A DNA stretch of 64,000 nucleotides from Corynebacterium sp. (GCA_030527885.1 JAUMZY010000003.1:1-64000); one strand, 5' to 3'. Numbered from the stretch's first letter, positions 18,937 to 28,543 are shown. Numbers and translations are program-made. Notes: a model not told the origin generated them from the letters alone.

Positions 18937-21147
18937 GTGGGATATCAGGATCTACTACGCGAACTTGCTACCGCGTACAATATTGCAACGGCCTATACCG
19001 GTTTCGGCGGCCACTACATCGAAGTGTCTGATGATACGTTAATAAAAATCTTGCACTCCATGGGGGTAGATTTAGGTTTAGGTTCATTGGACTACCACGA
19101 CCTAGCCGCCATGAACTTCGATGATGCCAATAGCGATAGCAGACCCAGCGAAGACACCATCCGCGCAGCCCTGCAGCACCGGCGGGATATCGAATTTGCC
19201 CGGCCCCTCCCCCGCTGCATCGTCACCACCAACGGGGAGTCACAAACCTTCAATGTGCACGTGCGCGATGGTAACCCCGCAGAACTATTCATCACCTTCG
19301 AAGATAGCTCTGTCACCGAAATCACCACCCAATTGGAAAACTGGGAACCAGCTCGGGAAATTGATGGTGTGATCTGGGGTGAAGCTACCTTCAGCATACC
19401 CGCTGGCCTGCCCCAAGGTTGGCACACCATCACCCTTGTATCCAACAATATTGCCGACAGCTGCACCCTCATCGTCACTCCAGCACGCCTGTCCACTACA
19501 GATGCTGCAATTCAGGATCCGGTGGCGGGTGTGATGGCACAGTTGTATTCGGTGCGGTCAGAGGATTCGTGGGGCATTGGGGATTTCCACGACATGGGTT
19601 ACTTGGGGGAAACGTTGGCTATGCATGGGGCTGGGGATTTCCTGTTGGTGAATCCGCTGCATGCAGCTGAGCCGTTCCCGCCGGTGGAAGATTCACCGTA
19701 TTTGCCAACTACGCGGCGATTTATTAATCCGATTTATATTCGGGTGGAGGATATTCCGGAGATTGAATTGCTGGCTGATGATGTGCGCGCGGAAGTTTCG
19801 GATTTGGCGCGGAAGTTTCAGCAGTTGAATCGGGATGCAGAGATTATTGACCGCAATCCCATTTATGAGGCGAAGTTGCAGGCGCTGCGTGAGATTTTCC
19901 ATGTTGGTCGGGATGAGATTCGGGAGCATCAGTTCCGGGATTATATTCACCGGGAGGGTGATGGTTTAGCTGATTTTGCTGCGTGGTGCGCGGAGCAGGA
20001 ATTGTCTGCGTTTGATAGTGGCAGTCATGCGGAGGTAGAGCCGCCAGTTGAGTTTTATATGTGGTTGCAGTGGATTTGTGATCAACAGTTGGCAGTGGCA
20101 CAGGCTCGGTGCGTAGCTGCTGGTATGCGGATTGGCATCATGGCTGATTTGGCGGTGGGAGTGCATCCGACAGGGGCGGATGCACAGACGTTGGCGGATG
20201 TGTTAGTGCCGGGTGCCTCGGTAGGGGCACCACCGGATAATTACAACCAGCATGGTCAGGATTGGTCGCAGCCGCCGTGGCATCCAGAACGGCTGGCAGA
20301 GTTGGGCTATAAACCGTGGCGGGATATGTTGCGCACTATTTTGCGGCATTCTGGTGGGATTCGGGTGGATCATGTGTTGGGGTTGTTCCGGCTATTTTGG
20401 ATTCCGCGCATGCAGCATCCAGGTACGGGCACATATGTGAATTACGATTTCCGGGCGCTAGTAGGCATTTTGGCTTTGGAAGCAGAGCGTGCTGGTGCGG
20501 TGGTGATTGGTGAGGATTTGGGGACGTTTGAGCCGTGGGTTCAGGATGTGCTGAATGAGTTTGGCATCATGGGTACCAGTGTGTTGTGGTTTGAGTCGTC
20601 ACCACAAGGGGGGCCGCGACGGCAGGAGGAATACCGGCCGGCATGTTTGGCATCGGTGACTACGCATGATTTGCCGCCGACGGCTGGTTATTTGCATGCC
20701 AAGCACATTACGTTGCGGCATGATTTGGGGCTGCTGCTCAGTAGTTTTGATGATGAGTTGGCTAGTGATTTGCGCTGGCAAGCGGAGATTTTCAACCGGG
20801 TGTTGGAGCAAGGTGGCTTCGCGGGTGAGGATTTTGTGATGGATAATTTCCTGGACCGAGGTCGGGATGAGCGGGGTGCTACAGACGTGTTGGTGGCTGC
20901 TACACATCGGTTTATTGCGCATACGCCGGCGGCGTTGACGTGTACGGCGTTGGTGGATTTGGTTGGTGACCAGAAGGTGCAGAACCAGCCAGGTACGACG
21001 AAGGATTTGTACCCGAACTGGTGTCTGCCATTGAGCAATGCTGCCGGTGAAGTGGTGCTTATCGACGATTTACCCAGCATTAACCTATTTCATGCGATTG
21101 CTGCTTCTTCACGACGGTCTGAATCGACACTTTTAGGTGATGGTTGA
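18937..21147 (+). CDS. malQ: 4-alpha-glucanotransferase (amylomaltase)
   Basis: Transfers alpha-1,4-glucan segments between maltodextrins, part of maltose and glycogen turnover. The 736-residue product has an N-terminal extension of about 200 residues typical of actinobacterial MalQ, then the GH77 barrel with GIRVDHVLGLFRLFWIP, GEDLGTF (acid/base Glu) and the SVTTHDLPPTAGY region. The start is GTG 18937. A CACAAT box lies about ten bases upstream with no ribosome site, so the mRNA may be leaderless. The 3' end overlaps a convergent small membrane gene. Confidence 0.94.
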   Translation: MGYQDLLRELATAYNIATAYTGFGGHYIEVSDDTLIKILHSMGVDLGLGSLDYHDLAAMNFDDANSDSRPSEDTIRAALQHRRDIEFARPLPRCIVTTNGESQTFNVHVRDGNPAELFITFEDSSVTEITTQLENWEPAREIDGVIWGEATFSIPAGLPQGWHTITLVSNNIADSCTLIVTPARLSTTDAAIQDPVAGVMAQLYSVRSEDSWGIGDFHDMGYLGETLAMHGAGDFLLVNPLHAAEPFPPVEDSPYLPTTRRFINPIYIRVEDIPEIELLADDVRAEVSDLARKFQQLNRDAEIIDRNPIYEAKLQALREIFHVGRDEIREHQFRDYIHREGDGLADFAAWCAEQELSAFDSGSHAEVEPPVEFYMWLQWICDQQLAVAQARCVAAGMRIGIMADLAVGVHPTGADAQTLADVLVPGASVGAPPDNYNQHGQDWSQPPWHPERLAELGYKPWRDMLRTILRHSGGIRVDHVLGLFRLFWIPRMQHPGTGTYVNYDFRALVGILALEAERAGAVVIGEDLGTFEPWVQDVLNEFGIMGTSVLWFESSPQGGPRRQEEYRPACLASVTTHDLPPTAGYLHAKHITLRHDLGLLLSSFDDELASDLRWQAEIFNRVLEQGGFAGEDFVMDNFLDRGRDERGATDVLVAATHRFIAHTPAALTCTALVDLVGDQKVQNQPGTTKDLYPNWCLPLSNAAGEVVLIDDLPSINLFHAIAASSRRSESTLLGDG

Positions 21148-21276
21148 AATCAGCCAGGCCACGATGACTATCCCTATAAGGAGGTAGAGGGCCTGGGTGA
21201 CTCGGGAGCGAGGGTAATTACGCTTGATTTTAGGTAATTGCTGGTCTTGCTTACGCAGTTCTTCCGGATTCGCCAT
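21133..21276 (-). CDS. Small single-pass membrane protein, 47 residues
   Basis: A short gene from ATG 21276 to TAA 21133. It starts MANPEELRKQDQQLPKIKR and has one strongly hydrophobic helix, ALYLLIGIVIVAWLIS (about residues 28-43). The basic, charged N-terminus before the helix predicts an inside N-terminus. AGAAAG precedes the ATG. It overlaps the last codons of convergent malQ by 15 bases and lies 60 bases after the next small membrane gene. Function unknown. Confidence 0.65.
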   Translation of the reverse strand: MANPEELRKQDQQLPKIKRNYPRSRVTQALYLLIGIVIVAWLISTIT

Positions 21277-21336
21277 GATGTTCTTTCTGACTTGGGTGCG
21301 GAATTAGTTTAACCTCACTGGGTCAGAATGAACACA

Positions 21337-21522
21337 TCATTTTTGTTTTTCAAGGATTGTATGTTTGATTCGCAGCAAGGTAGCACCGAGGAAGTCCACG
21401 AGTCGTAACCACACCATGGCCAATGCCGCACACAGGGGCACCACCACGATGAACATTATGATGGCCTGAAGCCACAGAGGGCTGGTGATGAGGAACTGGC
21501 TGATGCGGTCCATGAAGGTCAT
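21337..21522 (-). CDS. Small membrane protein, 61 residues, coupled to dcp
   Basis: Starts MTFMDRISQFLITSPLWLQ and has one long or two short hydrophobic helices (residues 8-50), ending in a basic tail RIKHTILEKQK. Its ATG overlaps the dcp stop (ATGA), so it is translated together with dcp. Function unknown; the position suggests a membrane partner of, or passenger with, the peptidase gene. Confidence 0.75.
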   Translation of the reverse strand: MTFMDRISQFLITSPLWLQAIIMFIVVVPLCAALAMVWLRLVDFLGATLLRIKHTILEKQK

Positions 21523-23549
21523 GAAACGGCACCTTGGAGCCCCCTACGGATGAGCAAGGGGGTGATATCTTTGTCGCGTCCACGCAGATTGATGAAGGCT
21601 TCGATGTATTCGTCGGCCCCGCCGCGGGATAGCACCAATTCGCGGAAGCGTTGGCCGGCAGCCCGCATACGTTCGTCGGTAGCTTGGGTACCGGCAGCAC
21701 CTTGTTCTTCGAACCAGGAGAACCCGTCAGCATCGAGAGCTTCAGCCCACAAGTAGGAGTAGTAGCCGGCGGAGTAGCCACCTCGGAAGATGTGGGAGAA
21801 GTAGGTAGAGCGGTAACGGGGGTTGACCTCCAGGCCGGCTTTTTCTAATGCTTGTGCTTCGAATTTTTCGATGTCATCGACGGTGAGTTGTGCGGCTTGA
21901 TCGGGGGTTAGGGAGTGCCACGCCAAGTCGATGGTGACGGCAGCAAGGTATTCGCTGGTGCTGAAACCTTGGCCAAATTGGCGAGCAGCGTGGATGGCGT
22001 CGATAAGCTCATCGGGGATGATTTCGTTGGTCTCGACGTGGTAGGCAAAGTTGTGCAAAATGATGGGATCCAAGGCCCAGTTTTCATTGATTTGGGAGGG
22101 AAATTCCACGTAGTCGCGAGGGACGTTGGTGCCAGAGAAGCTGGGGTACCGTACGTTCGAGAGGAGGCCGTGGAGTGCGTGCCCAAATTCATGGAAAAGA
22201 GTGGTGAGGGAGTCCAAGGACAACAGTGCCTCGGAGCCATCGACAGGTTTAGTGATGTTAAGGACGTTGATGACCACCGGTTTGGTGCCAAGGAGCTCGG
22301 ATTGTTCCACGAAGCTGGACATCCAGGCGCCGCCGCGTTTCGAGGGACGCGCATAGTAATCGGTGAGCAGCAGGCCGATGCCGGTGCCGTCGGCGTCTTT
22401 GACTTCCCATACGTCAACGTCGGCGGCATAGCTTTCGAGGTCGGTGCGGGGTTCTAGGGTGATGCCATAGAGTTTGTGCGCAGCGTAGAAAACACCGTCG
22501 ATGAGGGCACGACGTAGGGGGAAATATTTGGAGAGTTCTTCTTCATCGAATGAGTAGTCCCGGATGCGTACTTTGGATTCCCAGTAGGGCCAGTCGGCGG
22601 CGGTTACTTCAGCGTCGGCGGCTTCTTCGAGGAGTTTGAGTTCGTTACGGGCATTGGTAGCAGCTGCGGGCGTGAGGTCTGCCAGCAGGTTGCGTACAGC
22701 TTCAGGGGTTTTTGCAGTTTCTTCAGCAATAACGTAATCCGCGTGAGTATTAAAGCCAAGCAGTTGAGCCCGTTGGGCGCGCAGCTGCACGATTTCGATG
22801 AGGACGGGCTTGTTATTTTTGGTTCCGCGCTGAATGGAAGCTTCGTAGAGTTTGGCACGGGCTTCGGGTAGCTCCAGGCTGATTTGTTCTTCTTGGACGC
22901 TGGGAAGGTTCAAAGGGATGACGTAGCCGGTGCGGCCTAGCGCTTGGGCATCTTCGGCAGCCGAGGCAATGCGGCTATCGCTAAGGCCTTGGAGTTCGTC
23001 ACGTTCGAAGGAGACTGCGAGTTCTTTGGTTTCTTCGCGCAAGTTGCGTGCGAATTGGTCGGTAAGCACGCTGAGGCGGGCGTTGATGCGTTTGAGTTCG
23101 GCTTTCTGTTCGTCATTGAGAGCTGCGCCACGGCGACGGAATTGGCGTAGCAGATAATCGTGCAGGCGCCTAGATTCCGAGTCGTTGGGGGGCGTAACTT
23201 GTGCGATTCGTTCGTATATTTGTTCGTTGAGATAAAGGGAGTCAGCGTGGGCTGCAAGTTGCGGGGCAATTTCGGAGGCGATGGCCTCAATCTCATCGGT
23301 GACGTCTGTGTTAAGTAGGTTGAAGAAGACAGCTTCAACACGGTTTAATTCGGCACCGCTACGCTCCAGGGCTTCGACTGTATTTTCCCATGTTGGTGGT
23401 TCAGGATTGGTAGCGATGGCGGTGAGTTCTTCGGCGTGGTGTGCGATTGCAGCGGCGAAGGCAGGCCGGTATTGGTCTTCGCTAATGTGAGCGAATGGTG
23501 GTAGTTGGTATGGCAATTCTGATGGTCTAGCAAATGGGTTGTCAATCAT
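21519..23549 (-). CDS. dcp: M3-family zinc peptidase (peptidyl-dipeptidase Dcp type)
   Basis: Cytosolic zinc peptidase degrading short peptides. The product is about 676 residues, normal for Dcp/oligopeptidase A. The thermolysin-like zinc motif is in LFHEFGHALHGLLS (HEFGH), with the downstream Glu ligand in the PSQINENWA region; the specificity loop near the C-terminus includes HIFRGGYSAGYYSYLWAE. The start is ATG 23549 or ATG 23555, neither with a clear ribosome site. Only about 30 bases separate it from the divergent esterase gene, so the promoters must overlap. Confidence 0.93.
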   Translation of the reverse strand: MIDNPFARPSELPYQLPPFAHISEDQYRPAFAAAIAHHAEELTAIATNPEPPTWENTVEALERSGAELNRVEAVFFNLLNTDVTDEIEAIASEIAPQLAAHADSLYLNEQIYERIAQVTPPNDSESRRLHDYLLRQFRRRGAALNDEQKAELKRINARLSVLTDQFARNLREETKELAVSFERDELQGLSDSRIASAAEDAQALGRTGYVIPLNLPSVQEEQISLELPEARAKLYEASIQRGTKNNKPVLIEIVQLRAQRAQLLGFNTHADYVIAEETAKTPEAVRNLLADLTPAAATNARNELKLLEEAADAEVTAADWPYWESKVRIRDYSFDEEELSKYFPLRRALIDGVFYAAHKLYGITLEPRTDLESYAADVDVWEVKDADGTGIGLLLTDYYARPSKRGGAWMSSFVEQSELLGTKPVVINVLNITKPVDGSEALLSLDSLTTLFHEFGHALHGLLSNVRYPSFSGTNVPRDYVEFPSQINENWALDPIILHNFAYHVETNEIIPDELIDAIHAARQFGQGFSTSEYLAAVTIDLAWHSLTPDQAAQLTVDDIEKFEAQALEKAGLEVNPRYRSTYFSHIFRGGYSAGYYSYLWAEALDADGFSWFEEQGAAGTQATDERMRAAGQRFRELVLSRGGADEYIEAFINLRGRDKDITPLLIRRGLQGAVS

Positions 23550-23581
23550 GAGCATTCATTGTAGTTGCTAAACTCGCCTGC

Positions 23582-24847
23582 ATGGGTGAAATTATCGTTA
23601 CGGCACCATCAGGCCAGTTCAACGGAATGACGGTGGCAGATACCGACGGCAAGGTAACTAGGTTTCCACGGATTACGTATGCGTCTGCCCCGTCGTTTGG
23701 TGCTGCAGAGCCAGTGCAATCTGGGGTGGAAACGCACCCACAGCATTTGGTACTATCGGTAACTGCGCCTTCTGATGCTAAGCCGTTGGATGATTTACCG
23801 GTGGTGGTATTTATCCATGGTGGTTCTTATGAGTTTGGTGCGTATGATGAGCCGTGGTTTAATGCGGTGCCATTGGCGCAGGCTGGGGTAATTACGGTCA
23901 GCGTGGAATACCGGTTGGGGTTTTCGGGGTTCATACAGTTCGCCGATGATGAGCCGGATCGCTACCGGGGTGTGGATGATTGCGATGTGGCGTTGGAATG
24001 GGTGCAGCAGAATATCGAAAGTTTTGGCGGTAGCCCGGCGAATGTGACGTTGGTGGGACAATCGGCTGGGGCGGGAATTGTGCTGTGGCTGTGCCGCCGT
24101 GACCACTATAAAGGAGCTTTTCGACGAGCATGGGCCATGTCGCCCGCCTATCCACGGCAGAAGTTCCACACCGAGTTGGCTCGCACATTATTACAAAGCA
24201 GGCTGACCCGAGAAAAGCTGGCGTCTATGCCGGCAGACCGGTTGGCCAAGGTTGAATCCAGAATGCGATCCATGGTGTTCAGTGATTTACGGTTTGGACC
24301 GCAACCATTTCGGGCACAAGAGTTGGCGGAGATCCCCCTGGTGGTTACGTGCACTCAGGAGGAAATGCTTTTGGTACCCAATGCGAAGAAATTGGATGCT
24401 TCATGGATAGGGAAAGTACTGATGCCGATGAATCTGAAGCTGTTTGGGGCGAACAGTAATTGGGTGCCACCGCACCGGGTGCGGCAATTGGGCTACCTGA
24501 TTGGGGATGCTTCGATTCGGAGTTTCGTGGTGAAGGTGGCGGACGCCCGCCCGGATAAAACGTGGGTGTTGGAGTACCGGGGGACGGTGAAAAAGCCGAT
24601 TTATCACTGCGCGGATATTCCGTGGTTCTTCGGCAATTATGAGTTATTACCGGCGGGTATTCCAGAGTCGTTGGATTGCCCACCCCTGGCGGTGTTGGTG
24701 CAGGCCGAGGCATTGCGGTTCATCGCAGGGGAGGATCCATCGTGGCCGGTGTACGGTGCGGATAAGCAGGTGTTGGTGGCACATTTGGATGGTAGTACCG
24801 CAGTGGTGACGGACCCGCTGGCGTATATTCGTGAAGGAATAAAATGA
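23582..24847 (+). CDS. Type B carboxylesterase
   Basis: Alpha/beta-hydrolase of the carboxylesterase type B family; substrate unknown. The 421-residue product carries the oxyanion motif VFIHGGSYEFGA at about 77-88 and the nucleophile elbow GQSAGAG with Ser161. It is shorter than typical type B esterases (about 500). No signal peptide is present, so it is cytoplasmic. Its last codon overlaps the maltokinase-like gene (ATGA), so the pair is co-translated. Confidence 0.85.
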   Translation: MGEIIVTAPSGQFNGMTVADTDGKVTRFPRITYASAPSFGAAEPVQSGVETHPQHLVLSVTAPSDAKPLDDLPVVVFIHGGSYEFGAYDEPWFNAVPLAQAGVITVSVEYRLGFSGFIQFADDEPDRYRGVDDCDVALEWVQQNIESFGGSPANVTLVGQSAGAGIVLWLCRRDHYKGAFRRAWAMSPAYPRQKFHTELARTLLQSRLTREKLASMPADRLAKVESRMRSMVFSDLRFGPQPFRAQELAEIPLVVTCTQEEMLLVPNAKKLDASWIGKVLMPMNLKLFGANSNWVPPHRVRQLGYLIGDASIRSFVVKVADARPDKTWVLEYRGTVKKPIYHCADIPWFFGNYELLPAGIPESLDCPPLAVLVQAEALRFIAGEDPSWPVYGADKQVLVAHLDGSTAVVTDPLAYIREGIK

Positions 24848-25770
24848 TTACTTTAAGCCATAATCTGATTCAAGATGTTCTGGGGGATCCGGTGGCCGAT
24901 ATTTGTTTGGGCCATGACACCCGGTTTCATATCCATGGGGATAAGCTCACGGAAATGCTGGCTGCGGCAGCAGACATGGGCATCACGGAAAGCACCCCGG
25001 TTGAGGCGATGCAGACCAATACGTCCTTCATCACTCGAACAACCATTTGGAAGTTTTTTCGCACGTGTGAGCCAGGCTTGCACCCTGATGTTGAGGTGAC
25101 GCGGGCGCTGCACCGGCATGTGCCGGAATACTTGGGGCATTTGACCCATGGTGACTACACCACCGCTATCGTGTCGCGTCGGCTTGTCGACGCCACCAAC
25201 GTCTGGGATCTACGGGATGATTTACAGCCGCATTTACGCCGGTTAGGGGCGGTGATCAAGGATGTGCACGAGGATTTAGCGGAGGTATTTCCCACCGGGG
25301 TGGGCAGTAAAACCGCCTTGCATAAGCAGCTGACGGATCGGCTGGATCTGTTCTGCAAACGCACCCCGCTGGTGCAGCAGTTTCGGGATAAAACGTTGGC
25401 GGCTTATGTGGATTTGCCGGAGTCGTTTCCGGTGCAGCGCATTCACGCGGATCTGCATTTGGCCCAGATCTTGTACTCCGACGGCCAGTACTTTTTGATT
25501 GATTTTGAGGGGGAACCCACAGTACCGTTGGCGCAGCGTCGGTTACCGGACTCCCCCATGCGAGATTTAGCGGGCATGGTGCGGAGTTTTGATTATGCGC
25601 AGGTGGCTGATTTCTCTGACTTCTTCGAGGGCTATGGTCCGATAAGTGAGGATGAACAAAAGCTACTACACGCCTATGTGGTGGATAAGCTCATGTACGA
25701 GGTAGATTATGATTTCCATCATCGAAAAGAATGGCTGCATGTGCCGGTTTCCACCGCAGAGAAACTATAG
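24844..25770 (+). CDS. Maltokinase-like protein, short form
   Basis: Resembles maltokinase (Mak), which phosphorylates maltose for the GlgE glucan pathway. Family residues are present: NTSF near 58, the catalytic-loop equivalent RIHADLHLAQ (about 198-207), the Mg-binding LIDFEGEP, then RRLPDSPMRDLAGMVRSFDYA. At 308 residues it lacks most of the N-terminal cap (typical Mak is about 450). No trehalose synthase (treS) gene adjoins it, although treS and a maltokinase are often neighbours. It may be a functional short kinase or a relic. Confidence 0.75.
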   Translation: MITLSHNLIQDVLGDPVADICLGHDTRFHIHGDKLTEMLAAAADMGITESTPVEAMQTNTSFITRTTIWKFFRTCEPGLHPDVEVTRALHRHVPEYLGHLTHGDYTTAIVSRRLVDATNVWDLRDDLQPHLRRLGAVIKDVHEDLAEVFPTGVGSKTALHKQLTDRLDLFCKRTPLVQQFRDKTLAAYVDLPESFPVQRIHADLHLAQILYSDGQYFLIDFEGEPTVPLAQRRLPDSPMRDLAGMVRSFDYAQVADFSDFFEGYGPISEDEQKLLHAYVVDKLMYEVDYDFHHRKEWLHVPVSTAEKL

Positions 25771-26298
25771 CGCCAGCAAGGCACCCCGCAACTGGGGGAA
25801 GGCCAATTGCTCCACCATCCAGGGGCTGAAGGCGAAGGGGGTGGCGTCTGCTGCGGCCAGAAGGTCGGCGGGCTGCACCCAGTGGAAGGAATCTACTTCA
25901 TCGGCGGCTGGGTGGATGTCTTCGGTGATGTCGGCAATGAAGACGGGGCAGATTTCGTTTTCCACAATTCCGTGGGAGTCAACCGCCCGGTACCGAAATT
26001 CTGGCAGTATGCAGCGCACATTATGCACCTGGTTTATGCCTAATTCATGTGGTACCCAGCGGTTTAATGCTTGTTCTGCAGTTTCAGTTGGGGCGAGGTG
26101 ACCGCAGGCGGAATTGGTCCACACACCGGGCCAGGTTTTTTTGCCAAGGGCACGGCGGGTGATGAGTATATTCCTGTTGTAGATCACATAGCAGGAGAAA
26201 GCCAAGTGCAGTGGCGTATTGGTGGTATGCACTGTGGCTTTGGGGACGGTGCCCAGTGGGTGGCCCTGGTCATCAACGAGCACTACTACATCAGTCAT
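25765..26298 (-). CDS. idi: Isopentenyl-diphosphate delta-isomerase, type I
   Basis: Interconverts IPP and DMAPP, supplying isoprenoids (menaquinone, polyprenyl carrier, carotenoids). The 177-residue product is a Nudix-fold enzyme with the active-site Cys in TNSACGH (about 62-68) and the catalytic Glu region VENEICPVF (about 112-120). It converges on the maltokinase-like gene, and the two coding ends overlap by six bases. The upstream gap carries a GCTTATCGACG copy. Confidence 0.95.
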   Translation of the reverse strand: MTDVVVLVDDQGHPLGTVPKATVHTTNTPLHLAFSCYVIYNRNILITRRALGKKTWPGVWTNSACGHLAPTETAEQALNRWVPHELGINQVHNVRCILPEFRYRAVDSHGIVENEICPVFIADITEDIHPAADEVDSFHWVQPADLLAAADATPFAFSPWMVEQLAFPQLRGALLAL

Positions 26299-26322
26299 GG
26301 TTTAAGAATAGTAGGCTGTGGG

Positions 26323-26333
26323 CGTCGATAAGC
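26323..26333 (-). repeat. GCTTATCGACG copy upstream of idi
   Basis: Exact 11-mer 25 bases before the idi start, read leftward as GCTTGCTTATCGACGCCCAC, the extended form. Confidence 0.85.
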
Positions 26334-26360
26334 AAGCAGCAGCTAATCTGCCACACTAGA

Positions 26361-26501
26361 TTAGAGGGGTTTGACCAGACACACGAGGGCACACAGGTAT
26401 AGTGTGGCAGCCAACGCCCACACCACGCCAGATAACGTGATCCGCTCGGATCCAGCAGCGGGTGAGTGCCCGCCCGGAAGGATCAATACGGGTGGTTTCA
26501 C
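26361..26501 (-). CDS. Possible small membrane protein, 46 residues
   Basis: From GTG 26501 (AGG four bases upstream) the frame reads VKPPVLILPGGHSPAAGS and ends in a hydrophobic helix, LSGVVWALAATLYLCALVCLV. A longer version from GTG 26549 would give 62 residues. It fills a gap between idi and the lipoprotein gene that otherwise has no content. The evidence is only the membrane-helix pattern and the weak ribosome site, so it could be chance. Confidence 0.4.
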   Translation of the reverse strand: MKPPVLILPGGHSPAAGSERITLSGVVWALAATLYLCALVCLVKPL

Positions 26502-26587
26502 ATAACCTTGATACTTTTCTCTTGTGCCCAGGAAAACCAAGATAAGCACATATCCCAGCGCCTAACAGGTGGTTTTCGGCACTAAAA

Positions 26588-27067
26588 TTACACGTTGGCG
26601 AGATTTCCTTGGAAAATAACATTCCCAATGGTAAATGTAGCGTTGCTGAGCGAACTAGGGCTCGCGTCGAAGGCATATTGGAGATTAGCGGCAGCGCCGG
26701 AGCCCAATGGTAAATCAAGCCCAATGGTGCCGTTTGACATGGGGTTAGCCCCTTGCAGTTCGACGGTGAGGGCGTCGGTGGGCAGGGGTGCCTCGTTGAG
26801 GTTTTTGACTAAGACGTACACGATGGAGCCGGTGCCAGTCGGGTTGTAGCCGGCGGCCTGGAGGGTGATTTCCACGTTGAGGCCGGGGTCTACCTGGGGT
26901 TTCCCCAATTCAGCGGCGGTGATGGGTTCCACCTCTTTGGCTTGGAATACGGGGGCGGCAGAGGTGCTGGGCGATACGGCGGTGTCGGAGTCGGAGTTAT
27001 TGCCGCCAAACAGCGAACAACCGCCTAGCAGCAAACTTATAGCGACAATCGCGCCTATTCGTTTCAT
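26588..27067 (-). CDS. Secreted lipoprotein, DUF4352-like
   Basis: A 159-residue lipoprotein. MKRIGAIVAISLLLGGCS gives a lipobox with Cys17 as the lipidated residue. GAAAGG precedes ATG 27067, which fixes the start although the frame is open further upstream. After a Ser/Thr-rich linker (about 20-45) comes a beta-rich domain of about 110 residues that resembles DUF4352-type immunoglobulin-like lipoprotein domains (inference from pattern). The ligand is unknown. It is divergent from aecD. Confidence 0.8.
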   Translation of the reverse strand: MKRIGAIVAISLLLGGCSLFGGNNSDSDTAVSPSTSAAPVFQAKEVEPITAAELGKPQVDPGLNVEITLQAAGYNPTGTGSIVYVLVKNLNEAPLPTDALTVELQGANPMSNGTIGLDLPLGSGAAANLQYAFDASPSSLSNATFTIGNVIFQGNLANV

Positions 27068-27339
27068 CGTGTGCCTTTCACCAACGTGCATTCCGGTTGT
27101 AGCATATCTACCAACCATTTTTACAATTGTGGCATGCATTTCTGCCTGCCTTTCGCATGCAACACCCATGTGTGATTATTGGTGCAGTTGCTGAAAGCAC
27201 CTGGTGTGACAGCAACAGCTACTACGCCACTCGCTGTGGTACCAATAATTTTTGGATGGGGTTGATGGGGTTTTCACCGCGTGAATCGTGGTGAATATTC
27301 CTCAAGCATAGTACCCAATAACCGGTAGTGAGCGTTACC

Positions 27340-28479
27340 ATGGTACACATGCGTTTCCCCTCTTATGAGCAATTACAAGCCAGAAATACGATGAAATGGA
27401 CGCGGTATGGTGCCGATGTCATCCCCTTATGGGTAGCAGAAAGTGATTTCGAAACCTGCCCAGCTATTCGTACAGCTGTCCAAAAAGCAGTGGATGCAGA
27501 ATCCTTCGGCTATCCTGCCGAAGACCATGCGGGATTAGCCACCGCCACCGCAGATTTTTACCAGGACCACTATGATTATGCGGCCAATCCGGAATGGGTG
27601 CATCCGGTGGCGGATGTGGTGCGGGCCCTGCTGATTTCTATTCAGCATTTCACCACCCCGGATTCGCCGGTGATTGTGCCGGTGCCGGCGTACCCGCCGT
27701 TTTTCCAGTTGTTGCAGGCGACTGGCCGGCAGGGAATTTTTGTCGAGTCTTTTGATTTGGCGGAGCTGCGGGCGGCATTTGAACAGGGTGCTGGGTGTTT
27801 ATTGCTCTGTAATCCCTATAATCCTTTGGGGTATATCTTTAGCCGGGAGGAGCTTGTTGCCATCACTGATTTGGCGGCGGAGTTTGGGGCCCGGGTGTTG
27901 GTTGATGAGATTCATGCGCCACTTATTTATGACGGTAAGCAGCATGTTGTTGCCGCTGGCGTGAGCGATACGGCGGCGCGGATGTGCATCACGGTCACGG
28001 CCACGTCGAAGGCGTGGAATACGGCGGGTTTGAAGTGCGCCCAAATCATCTTCAGCAATGCTGCTGATAATGCGGTGTGGAATCGGTTGAGCAACGCCAC
28101 CAAGGATGGTGCTTCGATACTGGGGTTGGCTGCCGCGGAGGCTGCGTACCGGGACGGCCGCGAGTTCCTGCAGGAGGAGCTCGCCTATTTGCAGGATAAT
28201 CGGGATTATTTGTTGCAAGCACTGCCGGAGGCAATCCCGGGCGTCAAGATTGCTGCCCCGCAGGCGACGTACCTCATGTGGTTGGATTTGAATGAGACGG
28301 CCATTCCGGGCAATAAGTCCGCCTATTTGTTGGAGCACGCCAAGGTGGCGCTCAATGATGGCGCGTGGTTTGGGGAGATTGGTGCGGGCTGCGCCCGGTT
28401 GAATTTCGCCACGTCGCGGGAGATTTTGGAACAGGCCGTGGCGCGTATCGCGGCTGCTGTGGCAGCCATTCCGAGCTAA
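27340..28479 (+). CDS. aecD: MalY/PatB-type C-S beta-lyase (cystathionine beta-lyase)
   Basis: PLP enzyme that cleaves cystathionine and related thioethers to homocysteine or thiols, pyruvate and ammonia. The product is 379 residues from ATG 27340 (ATG 27349 is also possible). Family signatures include IPLWVAESDFETCPAI at the N-terminus, LLLCNPYNPLGYIF, VLVDEIHAPLIYDG and the PLP-lysine motif TATSKAWNTAGLKCA. It matches corynebacterial AecD, which also confers resistance to S-aminoethylcysteine. The short upstream region has no strong ribosome site. Confidence 0.92.
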   Translation: MVHMRFPSYEQLQARNTMKWTRYGADVIPLWVAESDFETCPAIRTAVQKAVDAESFGYPAEDHAGLATATADFYQDHYDYAANPEWVHPVADVVRALLISIQHFTTPDSPVIVPVPAYPPFFQLLQATGRQGIFVESFDLAELRAAFEQGAGCLLLCNPYNPLGYIFSREELVAITDLAAEFGARVLVDEIHAPLIYDGKQHVVAAGVSDTAARMCITVTATSKAWNTAGLKCAQIIFSNAADNAVWNRLSNATKDGASILGLAAAEAAYRDGREFLQEELAYLQDNRDYLLQALPEAIPGVKIAAPQATYLMWLDLNETAIPGNKSAYLLEHAKVALNDGAWFGEIGAGCARLNFATSREILEQAVARIAAAVAAIPS

Positions 28480-28543
28480 CGCCACCGGAAGCAGGCATCC
28501 GGAATAAGCATCAACCGCCGCACAGTGTCTGCTGCGCGGCGAT

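Noticed and set aside
26356..26724. Leftward 122-residue frame near the lipoprotein gene
   Set aside because: Overlaps the end of the lipoprotein gene in another frame; no domain and Cys/His-rich random look.
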